From NCBI GenBank assembly GCA_949296825.1, contig CASFQZ010000027.1:1-38872 (forward strand): 38,872 bases of DNA, written 5' to 3'. The notes under the pieces are model-generated. The model did no database searches and was not told the origin of the DNA. It saw only the letters and a program-made list of their open reading frames with translations. This DNA comes from an uncultured Eubacteriales bacterium (GTDB lineage Bacteria; Bacillota; Clostridia; Oscillospirales; Acutalibacteraceae). The position numbers and the translations under genes are program-made. Shown piece by piece: positions 23,802 to 30,806 of the stretch. How positions within the stretch are numbered: position 1 is the stretch's first letter; each line of letters begins with the position of its first letter.

Positions 23802-25079
23802 TTATTTTTCTTTTTTTCGGACGAGAACCGACCGGGCATGGGCGGAAAGCCCTTCCGTTTCGGCAAACAGGGCGATATCGTCCGCCGACCGCGCCAGCGC
23901 GCCGGCGGTGTAATAAGTAAAAGAATATTTTTTCACAAAATCGTCCACCGAAAGGGGGCTGGAAAACCGCGCGGTGCCGCCGGTGGGCAGCGTATGGTTG
24001 GGACCGGCATAATAGTCGCCCAGCGCCTCCGGACAGCTTCTGCCTAAAAACACACTGCCTGCGTGACACACACGATTCAAAAGATCAAAGGGCGCGTCAA
24101 CACAAAGCTCCAGATGCTCCGGCGCAATCTCATTGGCAATGTCCACCGCCGTTTCCAGCGAATCGGCGACAATGATTTTACCGTTGTTTTCGATCGATGC
24201 GCGAGCAATGTCCTCCCGCGGCAGTTTTTTCAGCTGTTTTTCCACTTCTTCGGCGGTTTTTTCGGCAAGATCCATGCTGTCGGTCACCAGAACGGCAGAC
24301 GCCATCCGGTCATGCTCCGCCTGAGACAGCAAATCCGCCGCCGCGTAGGCGGGATTTGTTTTGCCGTCTGCCACAATCAGAATTTCACTGGGGCCGGCAA
24401 TCATATCGATGCCGCAGACGCCGTAAACCTGTTTTTTCGCTTCCGCCACAAAAGCGTTGCCGGGTCCCATAATTTTATCCGCTCTCGGAATGCTTTCGGT
24501 TCCGTAAGCCAGCGCGGCGATTGCCTGTGCGCCGCCAACCTTGAATATGCGGTCCACACCGGCGACTTTTGCCGCCGCCAGAATCTGCGGACGAATTTTT
24601 CCGTCTCTGCCCGGCGGGGTAACCATAACCACATTCTGCACCCCGGCGATTTTTGCGGGAATAGCGTTCATCAGCACCGAGGACGGGTAGCTTGCCGTGC
24701 CGCCGGGCACATAAAGTCCGACGGTTTGCAGCGGCAAAATTTTCTGCCCCAGAACAATGCCATCCTCCTCATTGATGACGAATCCCGTGCGCACCTGTTT
24801 TTCATGAAAAGCGCGGATACGGGCAGCGGAGCGCTGCAGCACCTCCAAAAACGCCGGCTCCACCTGTCGGAGGGCGTCTCGGATCTCTTCTTCGCTGACT
24901 TCCAGCGTCTCCGGCTCGGCATGGTCAAATTTTGCCGTCAGCTCCGCCAGCGCCCGATCGCCGTTTTTGCGTACTTCGGCAAGGATTTCGGCAACCGTGT
25001 CCGACACGTCGGCGACAGCCGTACCGCGGTTGAAAATTTCAGCGTTATCAATCTCGCCGTATTTGAAAATTCGGATCAT
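23802..25079 (-). CDS. hisD: Histidinol dehydrogenase
   Basis: A zinc-dependent enzyme that oxidises histidinol to histidine in two NAD steps. The 425-residue protein carries 'YVPGGTASYPSSVLM', 'KVGGAQAIAALAYGT', 'GPGNAFVAEAKKQVYG' and 'AGPSEILIVAD', plus the zinc/catalytic segment 'YYAGPNHTLPTGGTARFSS'. The start at 25079 overlaps the hisG stop (ATGA) and has GGGAGAG upstream; eight extra residues in the longer frame are rejected. Confidence 0.97.
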   Translation of the reverse strand: MIRIFKYGEIDNAEIFNRGTAVADVSDTVAEILAEVRKNGDRALAELTAKFDHAEPETLEVSEEEIRDALRQVEPAFLEVLQRSAARIRAFHEKQVRTGFVINEEDGIVLGQKILPLQTVGLYVPGGTASYPSSVLMNAIPAKIAGVQNVVMVTPPGRDGKIRPQILAAAKVAGVDRIFKVGGAQAIAALAYGTESIPRADKIMGPGNAFVAEAKKQVYGVCGIDMIAGPSEILIVADGKTNPAYAAADLLSQAEHDRMASAVLVTDSMDLAEKTAEEVEKQLKKLPREDIARASIENNGKIIVADSLETAVDIANEIAPEHLELCVDAPFDLLNRVCHAGSVFLGRSCPEALGDYYAGPNHTLPTGGTARFSSPLSVDDFVKKYSFTYYTAGALARSADDIALFAETEGLSAHARSVLVRKKEK

Positions 25080-25720
25080 TTTGTGTCTCTCCCGTTCTCG
25101 CACAGAGCTTCCATCTGCTGCGTCAGCGCTGTAATCTCCTGATTTTTGAATAAAAAGCCGGCTTTGTTGGCAATCAGCCGCGCACTGATCGGTAAAATTG
25201 TTTCCAATGGAGTCAGATCGTTTTCCAAAAGGGTCGTACCGGTTTCCACAATGTCAACAATCACATCCGACAGCCCGAGAATTGGCGCGATCTCGATCGA
25301 GCCGTTCAGCTTAATGATGTCGATTTGCCGGCTTTGTCGGGCGTAATGCGCGCGGGCGATATGAGGGAACTTGGTGGCGACCCGCAGGGTTTTTTCCCGG
25401 TCATCCAAAAAATCCTTTTTTCCCGCGACACACATCCGGCATTTGCCAAGCCCCAAATCTAAAAGCTCATAAACATCCGGGCTGTATTCTTCCAAAATAT
25501 CCTTCCCGGCGACGCCAATATCCGCCGCGCCCCGCTCGACATAAATCGCTACATCCGAGGGCTTGACCCAGAAATAGCGCACGCCGGTCCCCTCGCATTC
25601 AAAAATCAGCTTCCTGCCGCCCTCGTGGATGGCGGGACAGCTTCTGCCGGCTTTTTCAAACATCGTCAGCACTTTTTCGCCGAGCCGCCCCTTCGGCAGG
25701 GCAATATTAAGCATCTGCAT
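25076..25720 (-). CDS. hisG: ATP phosphoribosyltransferase, short form
   Basis: HisG joins ATP and PRPP, the committed step. At 214 residues it lacks the C-terminal regulatory domain of long HisG and so needs HisZ, encoded immediately upstream. Signatures are 'IALPKGRLGEKV', 'DIGVAGKDILEE' and the PRPP loop 'IVETGTTLLENDL'. The start lies inside the hisZ 3' end (14-base overlap), with an AAAGGAGG site in the hisZ coding sequence. Confidence 0.96.
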   Translation of the reverse strand: MQMLNIALPKGRLGEKVLTMFEKAGRSCPAIHEGGRKLIFECEGTGVRYFWVKPSDVAIYVERGAADIGVAGKDILEEYSPDVYELLDLGLGKCRMCVAGKKDFLDDREKTLRVATKFPHIARAHYARQSRQIDIIKLNGSIEIAPILGLSDVIVDIVETGTTLLENDLTPLETILPISARLIANKAGFLFKNQEITALTQQMEALCENGRDTK

Positions 25721-26828
25721 CCGCCATGCCCTCCTTTGTCAGGCGAAGCTTCCGAGCTGCGGCGCTGCCGTCATCTACCGCCTGCACACGCACCCGCAGT
25801 CCCTGCTCCCGCAGCGTCTGCGCTTCTTTCAGCACCTTGCCGATCGGCACGTCGCGATCAGCGGATAAAAGCACCGACTCGTCCTCTGTTTCCCCGGGGA
25901 ACAGGCGCTCCAGCAAATCCAGATAAAGGGCGAATCCGATGGCGTTGGCGGATGGTTTTCCCATCTCCGCCAACAGGCGGTCATAGCTGCCGCCCGCAAG
26001 GACGCCCTGGGGAATGCCGTTGATATAACCGCGAAAAACGATCCCGTTATAATAGCGCATATCATTTAACAAAGAAAAATCAATCCGCAGCCGCTCTGCC
26101 GCGCCGACCGCAGCCAGCGCTTCATATACCGCGCACAGGGTCCTATACGCTTCGTCGGTTTTTTCGTTCCTGTTCAGCACCCGCAGTTCTTTTTCCGTCT
26201 CCGGGAAAGAGCCGCACAGCCCGGTCAGGGTGATCAGTCGATCGCCGTCCGCTGCGGCGAGACCACTTTTGCCGCAAAGAGCGCGCAGGGCGGGCATGTT
26301 TTTTTGGCTGACCGCGCGCAGGATCTGTCTGCGCAGCGGCTCGTCCGGCTTCATCTCGTCCAGAAGTCCTTCCAAAAAACCAAGATGCGAAAGGCTCAAA
26401 ATGGCATCTCTGCTGATTTTTTCCAGGCTTTGCACCGCCAGAAGCAGGACCTCCGCCGTATCATAAAGGCTTAGATCGCCAACACATTCCAGCCCGGTTT
26501 GGGTAATCTCGCGAAACTCGCCGCCGTCTTTTTCGGGGCGATAAACGCTTTCGGTATAATAAACCTTTTCCGCGCCGCCGGGCTGCCAGCGGGCGTTTTT
26601 CACAATCGAAAGGGTAATGTCGGGTTTCAGCGCCATCAGCCGTCCGTCCGGGTCGGTGAAAGTAATAACATTGCCGCTGACCAGAAAATTTTTATTTTTG
26701 GCATAGAAATCATATTCTTCAAACTTGCTCATCTTATAGTGACGATATCCGCACCGGCGATACAACTCGCAAAGCCCCTGCTGTGCTTCAGCGGCGGACC
26801 GGAAGATATCTTTTTCACCGTTTTTCAT
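25707..26828 (-). CDS. hisZ: ATP phosphoribosyltransferase regulatory subunit
   Basis: HisZ is a catalytically inactive relative of histidyl-tRNA synthetase that activates short HisG and senses histidine. The 373-residue protein has class II synthetase-like motif regions ('TFTDPDGRLMALKPDITLSI', 'YYTESVYRPEKDGGEFREITQTGLE' in shorter blocks) and 'GIVFRGYINGIPQGVLAGGSYDRLL'-type segments, but lacks the tRNA-binding domain of true HisRS. The ATG at 26828 has a GGAGGGGG site. It is the first gene of the his operon. Confidence 0.94.
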   Translation of the reverse strand: MKNGEKDIFRSAAEAQQGLCELYRRCGYRHYKMSKFEEYDFYAKNKNFLVSGNVITFTDPDGRLMALKPDITLSIVKNARWQPGGAEKVYYTESVYRPEKDGGEFREITQTGLECVGDLSLYDTAEVLLLAVQSLEKISRDAILSLSHLGFLEGLLDEMKPDEPLRRQILRAVSQKNMPALRALCGKSGLAAADGDRLITLTGLCGSFPETEKELRVLNRNEKTDEAYRTLCAVYEALAAVGAAERLRIDFSLLNDMRYYNGIVFRGYINGIPQGVLAGGSYDRLLAEMGKPSANAIGFALYLDLLERLFPGETEDESVLLSADRDVPIGKVLKEAQTLREQGLRVRVQAVDDGSAAARKLRLTKEGMADADA

Positions 26829-26871
26829 ACTTCTTCCCCCTCCGATGGACCAAAAATAAAAGCTACCATTT

Positions 26872-26907
26872 ATCATACAACACTTTAGCGTAGTAGTCAA
26901 GTAAAGT
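26872..26907 (-). promoter_or_regulatory. Promoter of the histidine operon with flanking dyad
   Basis: On the minus strand TTGACT (26900-26895) and TATGAT (26877-26872) are 17 bases apart, 43 bases before the hisZ ATG. ACTTTA (26882-26887) and TAAAGT (26902-26907) form an inverted pair covering the -35 and spacer, a plausible repressor site. The leader is about 35 bases, too short for a T-box or a His leader peptide, so control is likely at transcription initiation. Confidence 0.75.
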
Positions 26908-27114
26908 AACGGTTATTTTTCGCATTTTTTCCCGACTGCCAGTATATCATAATTTTGACAAATAAACCAGACGAGGCACCGGTTTCTTCCGCTCATCCTC
27001 AAAATTTTCCCCTTTTTCCGGAATCTTGCGTTATTCTTCAAAATTTTCTGTATAAAAAGATGGGAAGTTTTGTAAGGGAGCGGTAAAATTATCGTAAAAT
27101 ATAGTTCTGCTCTC
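26908..27114. other. Intergenic region between the divergent his and VTC promoters
   Basis: No gene was seen. An 11-base direct repeat TCAAAATTTTC occurs at 26999-27009 and 27038-27048. The frames that cross this region lack ribosome sites. Confidence 0.4.
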
Positions 27115-27143
27115 TTGATAATACATATGATAAACATTATAAT
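27115..27143 (+). promoter_or_regulatory. Promoter of the VTC-DUF4956 operon
   Basis: TTGATA (27115-27120) and TATAAT (27138-27143) are 17 bases apart, a near-consensus vegetative promoter. Transcription from about 27150 gives a leader of roughly 87 bases. Confidence 0.85.
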
Positions 27144-27156
27144 AAACACGGAGCCG

Positions 27157-27210
27157 GGGGAAAGAAAAAAAGCGGCTTTTTTTTGTTGCACCGCCTCTCT
27201 TTCCCCTTTT
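27157..27210 (+). promoter_or_regulatory. Leader hairpin, possible attenuator
   Basis: GGGGAAAGA (27157-27165) and TCTTTCCCC (27198-27206) pair perfectly over nine bases and are followed by TTTT. Inside the loop, GCGG (27172-27175) can pair with CCGC (27191-27194), or an A-run/GC can pair with GC/T-run (about 27165-27181). The structure sits just after the predicted transcript start and before the ribosome site, so it may act as an attenuator or a 5' stabilising element. Confidence 0.55.
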
Positions 27211-27236
27211 AATCCTTTGAGGAAGGAGCAGAAGCA

Positions 27237-27959
27237 ATGGAAGTAAAAAATCTGTTTGAACGAACAGAAAAAAAATATATCATCACCGCCGCCCAGCAGC
27301 ACGAGCTGATGCGCAGGATCGGCGCACACCTGACGGAAGACGCCTATCCGCGCAGCACCATCCGCAGCCTGTATTTTGACACCGACGATTATCGCATGAT
27401 CCGCACCTCCATCGAAAAGCCGGTATACAAAGAAAAGCTGCGCCTTCGCTCCTATTGCGCGCCGGAAGACGATACGCGGGTTTTTTTAGAGCTGAAGAAG
27501 AAATTCGACGGCGTGGTTTACAAGCGCCGGGTCAGTATGCCCCTGAAAGAGGCGCGGCAGTTTATTGAGACCGGCGAGCCGGTCCACGACAGTCAGATCG
27601 CCCGGGAGATCCGCTGGGTTTTGCGCTCCTATCCCAATCTTGCGCCAAAAATGATGATCAGCTACGACCGCTTGGCGCTCAAGGGCAAGGATGAAAAAGA
27701 GCTGCGCATCACCTTTGACTCCAATCTTTTGTTCCGCAATACGGATTTGGATTTACAGAACGGCGTTTACGGCAGACGGCTTTTGGCAAAGAACCGCATG
27801 ATTATGGAAATCAAAGCGCTGAACGCCATGCCGCTGTGGCTGTGCGACGCACTGGACCAGCTGAAAATTTATCCGGGCTCTTTTTCCAAATACGGAACGG
27901 CATTCCGGATTTGTTCGCGCGGCGCCGCGCTTTTGAAAGGAGCAGATGGTTGTGCCTGA
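27237..27959 (+). CDS. VTC-domain protein (polyphosphate-polymerase-like)
   Basis: The 240-residue protein resembles the catalytic tunnel domain of the yeast VTC complex, part of the CYTH/triphosphate tunnel superfamily. Visible features are 'RTEKKYII' near the start (EKKY, residues 11-14), a series of Arg/Lys/Glu-rich beta strands ('KLRLRSYCA', 'VFLELKKKFDGVVYKRRV'), 'MISYDRLALKG', and 'MIMEIKALNAMPLWL'. In bacteria such proteins are often paired with DUF4956 membrane proteins, as here. Polyphosphate synthesis is possible but unproven for the bacterial group. The ribosome site is AAGGAGCAG. It overlaps the next gene by 14 bases. Confidence 0.85.
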   Translation: MEVKNLFERTEKKYIITAAQQHELMRRIGAHLTEDAYPRSTIRSLYFDTDDYRMIRTSIEKPVYKEKLRLRSYCAPEDDTRVFLELKKKFDGVVYKRRVSMPLKEARQFIETGEPVHDSQIAREIRWVLRSYPNLAPKMMISYDRLALKGKDEKELRITFDSNLLFRNTDLDLQNGVYGRRLLAKNRMIMEIKALNAMPLWLCDALDQLKIYPGSFSKYGTAFRICSRGAALLKGADGCA

Positions 27960-28638
27960 TATCATAAACGGGTTATTTGCGCCGATTTATACCGAAGAAG
28001 TTACGCTGAGCGTTTATCTGCTCTGTTTTCTGGTTTCTCTTTTCTGCGGCGCTTTGATTGCGCTGGCAACCTCGTTCCGCGCCCGCCTGAGCCGCAGCTT
28101 CCTGTTGTCGGTTTTTCTGATCCCCGCTGTGGTGCAGACGGTCATTATGCTGGTCAACGGAAGCATCGGCACCGGGCTTGCGGTCATGAGCGCCTTTTCC
28201 CTGATCCGTTTTCGCAGCGCACCGGGCACGGCGAAGGAAATTGTCGCTATTTTCGCCGCTATGGCGGCAGGTCTTGCCTGTGCCACGGGATATATTTTCC
28301 TTGCGGTGATTTTTTCTGTCATTGTTACCGTCATTTTGCTGATTGCGGCGGTCGTCCGCCTGCCGGAAAACGATGATCTATCCCGAGAGCTGCGTATTAC
28401 CGTGCCGGAAAGCTTAAACTATGCCCATGAATTTGATGATTTGTTTGCGCAATATACCGCGTCTCACAAGCTGACAACCGTCAAAACAACCAATATGGGC
28501 AGCCTGTACAAGCTGGTGTATGATATCCGCCTGAAAAGCGAGGACTGTATACAGCCCTTTATTGATGACTTGCGCTGCCGCAATGGCAATCTGGAAATTG
28601 CCATTGCCCTTCCCTCCACCACCAAAAATGAGCTGTAA
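27946..28638 (+). CDS. DUF4956 membrane protein
   Basis: A 230-residue protein with four hydrophobic helices in the first 145 residues, including the conserved 'MSAFSLIRFRSAPGTAKEI' region (about 81-99), followed by a soluble alpha/beta tail of about 85 residues. The family has no settled function; it is found next to VTC-domain genes and may form the membrane channel or anchor for polyphosphate. The ATG at 27946 is only three bases from GGAG; the in-frame GTG at 27952 has better spacing and may be the true start. Confidence 0.85.
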   Translation: MVVPDIINGLFAPIYTEEVTLSVYLLCFLVSLFCGALIALATSFRARLSRSFLLSVFLIPAVVQTVIMLVNGSIGTGLAVMSAFSLIRFRSAPGTAKEIVAIFAAMAAGLACATGYIFLAVIFSVIVTVILLIAAVVRLPENDDLSRELRITVPESLNYAHEFDDLFAQYTASHKLTTVKTTNMGSLYKLVYDIRLKSEDCIQPFIDDLRCRNGNLEIAIALPSTTKNEL

Positions 28639-28648
28639 ACAGCAAACC

Positions 28649-28686
28649 AATCAAAAAAGGACGGCGTCAAACCGTCCTTTTTGATT
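28649..28686. terminator. Bidirectional terminator between convergent operons
   Basis: Left arm 28649-28664 (AATCAAAAAAGGACGG) pairs with right arm 28672-28686 (CCGTCCTTTTTGATT) around a 7-base loop, with one unpaired A. The A-run and T-run form the tails for either direction. It overlaps the last codon region of the minus-strand gene, which ends at 28686. Confidence 0.93.
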
Positions 28687-29402
28687 TACATAAAAAATTT
28701 CCGGGAAAGCCAGGCACGGAAGCGTTTGCTGTCTGAGGCAAAGCGAAGAAAGATTGCCAGCACCGCCGTGGTGAAAAATATGCTCAGTGCGGCACAGTCA
28801 ACAATCAGATTTGGCATACTGATCAAAAAGATAAATTCGGTGGCAGCTGCATACAGGGCGACCATCACCAGCGCATAAGCGATTTTTCGTATGCTTGGCG
28901 CTTTTTTGTTTTTCGTCAGATAACGGATCAGGATGCAGCCGAGCACCACAAAGGCGCCGATCATCGGAAGGGCAATGCGCAAAAACCAGCTGCCGGAGCT
29001 GTTGTAATGATACATCACATAAATATACGCGGCAGTGATCACCCCGTCCAGCACCAGTGAGATATAGGGCGAGTGCGGCAGCTTGCGCCGAATCAAAAAG
29101 GGAGTGACAAAATAAATCCACAAAAGAATCAGCGTTGCCGCCACATAGACCGACCAATATTCACCGGGGGTAATAAAATAGTTAATTGGAATGCAGACCA
29201 GAATCGGCAGCAGCATCACCAGGCTGGCAATGATTGCGCCGTAACGCTTGCGTTCCTCCAGCGGCAGCACGACCGTTTGCGGGTAGGGAGGCTCCGCCGC
29301 GTCGCTTTGCGGCTGATTGGGATTGAGAACCGGCGTTCCGCAAAGGGCGCAAACCTTTGCCGAATCGTCCAGCTGCACCCCGCAGTTGACGCAATAAGAC
29401 AT
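28686..29402 (-). CDS. Zinc-ribbon membrane protein (DUF6320-like)
   Basis: The 238-residue protein opens with a zinc ribbon (CVNC at about 4-7, CALC at about 19-22), then a Pro/Gln-rich linker and about seven hydrophobic helices (from about residue 55). Proteins of this plan, annotated DUF6320, are common in Clostridia next to a condensation/alcohol-acetyltransferase-like gene, exactly as here. Function unknown. The start at 29402 (second of two adjacent ATG codons) is seven bases from GGAGG; the first is four bases away. It lies 13 bases downstream of its partner gene. Confidence 0.75.
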   Translation of the reverse strand: MSYCVNCGVQLDDSAKVCALCGTPVLNPNQPQSDAAEPPYPQTVVLPLEERKRYGAIIASLVMLLPILVCIPINYFITPGEYWSVYVAATLILLWIYFVTPFLIRRKLPHSPYISLVLDGVITAAYIYVMYHYNSSGSWFLRIALPMIGAFVVLGCILIRYLTKNKKAPSIRKIAYALVMVALYAAATEFIFLISMPNLIVDCAALSIFFTTAVLAIFLRFASDSKRFRAWLSRKFFM

Positions 29403-29415
29403 CATATGACCTCCG

Positions 29416-30708
29416 TTATGTAAAATTGCTGATGATTTTGACCGGGATTCCATCCCGGATCAGGAAGCGGAAAAACTCCCGCTCCACATCCGTTTCCCGG
29501 TACCGGTCCGCCACGGTGACGGAAAGGGTATTGCCACAGGAAACCGCCCCCATTCTTCCGCCGTTGAGCTTGCCGACCGAGGGCATAAAAATATATCCTT
29601 CCACAAAGGGCTGCATATCCTCCGGCAGACGGATCACGCCCAAGTTGGTAAACAGCGCGGTATTGGTTTTTTCCGCCGTAAAATGGAAGGAAAGCCGGAT
29701 GCCGAAATCCTTGATAAACAGAGGAATGGCGCGCAGCAGGGGCGAGGTTTGCAGCTGGACATTGCTGTTGAACATCGCGCCCAGCGTCTTTTTGTTGTTG
29801 ACATAGCGCAGCCACAGAGAGGTTTGCCGCACCAGCTCCTCAAAGGTATATTCCCCTAACTTCGGGTCGATACCGACGGTGTAGCAGACCGACATATTGC
29901 GAAGCGTCTTTGAGTCAAAGACATTTCTGCCGTTGACCGGCACCTGGATGACCACTTCTTTCTGTTTGCCCGCTTCCTGCCTTTGAAAATCCAGGTAAAT
30001 TTTCAAAAGCACAGCGGTAAAATATTCCGTCACTGTCGCGCCCCGCTCGCCGGCACGCTGTTTGACCCGATCCACCGGCATGTGCCCGGTGATAATGTGG
30101 AAGGTATGCGCGGGCAGGGGGATGCCGGCTTTGTGATACACATCGTGAGTACCGCGCGGCAATGTCGCGCCGGGGGTCGCGTTGCGGATAAAGGAATCCT
30201 CCAGCTCCTCCGGCTTCGGCGCCTCTTTGATGTCCAGCACCATGCCGCCGCAGGAAACAGCGTGTCCGCAAAGCCGCAGATATTGCGCTGCCAGCGTGCT
30301 TAAAAACACCGCGCAGCCATAGCCGTCGGTCAGCGCGTGAAAAGCCTCCAGCGCGATGCGATTACGGTAATAAAAAACACGGAATAAAAACCGGTTGTTT
30401 TCATGATACTTGATGCGAACGCCCTGATTGTTGCTGTCCGGACGGATGATCGGTTCGTTATCATTTTTTTCAAAATAATACCAGAAGAAGCCGTTTTTCA
30501 GCTGCACCGCCATCGTTGGAAATCGCGGCAGAATGTCACAGAGCGCCTGTTTCAGCTTCTCCGGTTCAATCGTAATGGTCAGATCGACGGAAATGCGGAT
30601 AACATTGGACCATTGCTCGGAATTTTGCCCCGGAAAAATCAGCGCGGCATTGTCCAGTCGGAACCAGGGCTTGTCCGCCCACTGCTTTTCTTTTTTTCCG
30701 TTTGACAA
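29416..30708 (-). CDS. Condensation/alcohol acetyltransferase-like protein
   Basis: A 430-residue soluble protein of the chloramphenicol-acetyltransferase-like fold used by condensation domains and alcohol acetyltransferases. The active-site motif HHxxxDG appears as 'EAFHALTDGYG' (about 114-124): the second His and the Asp-Gly are kept, but the first His is Phe. A second conserved block is 'NGRNVFDSKTLRNMSVCYTVG' in pieces around residue 257 (the NGR/DFG-like region). It may join an acyl or acetyl group to an alcohol or lipid at the membrane together with the downstream DUF6320 partner; the substrate is unknown. The start is TTG with GGGAGG four bases away; a strong promoter lies upstream. 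Confidence 0.7.
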   Translation of the reverse strand: MSNGKKEKQWADKPWFRLDNAALIFPGQNSEQWSNVIRISVDLTITIEPEKLKQALCDILPRFPTMAVQLKNGFFWYYFEKNDNEPIIRPDSNNQGVRIKYHENNRFLFRVFYYRNRIALEAFHALTDGYGCAVFLSTLAAQYLRLCGHAVSCGGMVLDIKEAPKPEELEDSFIRNATPGATLPRGTHDVYHKAGIPLPAHTFHIITGHMPVDRVKQRAGERGATVTEYFTAVLLKIYLDFQRQEAGKQKEVVIQVPVNGRNVFDSKTLRNMSVCYTVGIDPKLGEYTFEELVRQTSLWLRYVNNKKTLGAMFNSNVQLQTSPLLRAIPLFIKDFGIRLSFHFTAEKTNTALFTNLGVIRLPEDMQPFVEGYIFMPSVGKLNGGRMGAVSCGNTLSVTVADRYRETDVEREFFRFLIRDGIPVKIISNFT

Positions 30709-30744
30709 GACGCCTCCCTCTTTTCCTGAACGATTTCTGTTTTT

Positions 30745-30781
30745 ATTGTAGCACAGGATCCGGTCGGATGCAATCGGATCC
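30745..30781 (-). promoter_or_regulatory. Promoter of the acyltransferase-DUF6320 pair with operator-like dyad
   Basis: On the minus strand TTGCAT (30773-30768) and TACAAT (30750-30745) are 17 bases apart. GGATCCG (30756-30762) and CGGATCC (30775-30781) form a perfect 7-base inverted repeat with a 12-base spacer around the -35 element. This is a likely repressor site; there is no T-run, so it is not a normal terminator for the upstream gene. Confidence 0.7.
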
Positions 30782-30806
30782 CGACAGCTGCGGCGGTATG
30801 AACCGA

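Noticed and set aside
25076..26828. hisZ taken as histidyl-tRNA synthetase
   Set aside because: Too short, lacks the tRNA-binding domain and sits directly before a short hisG.
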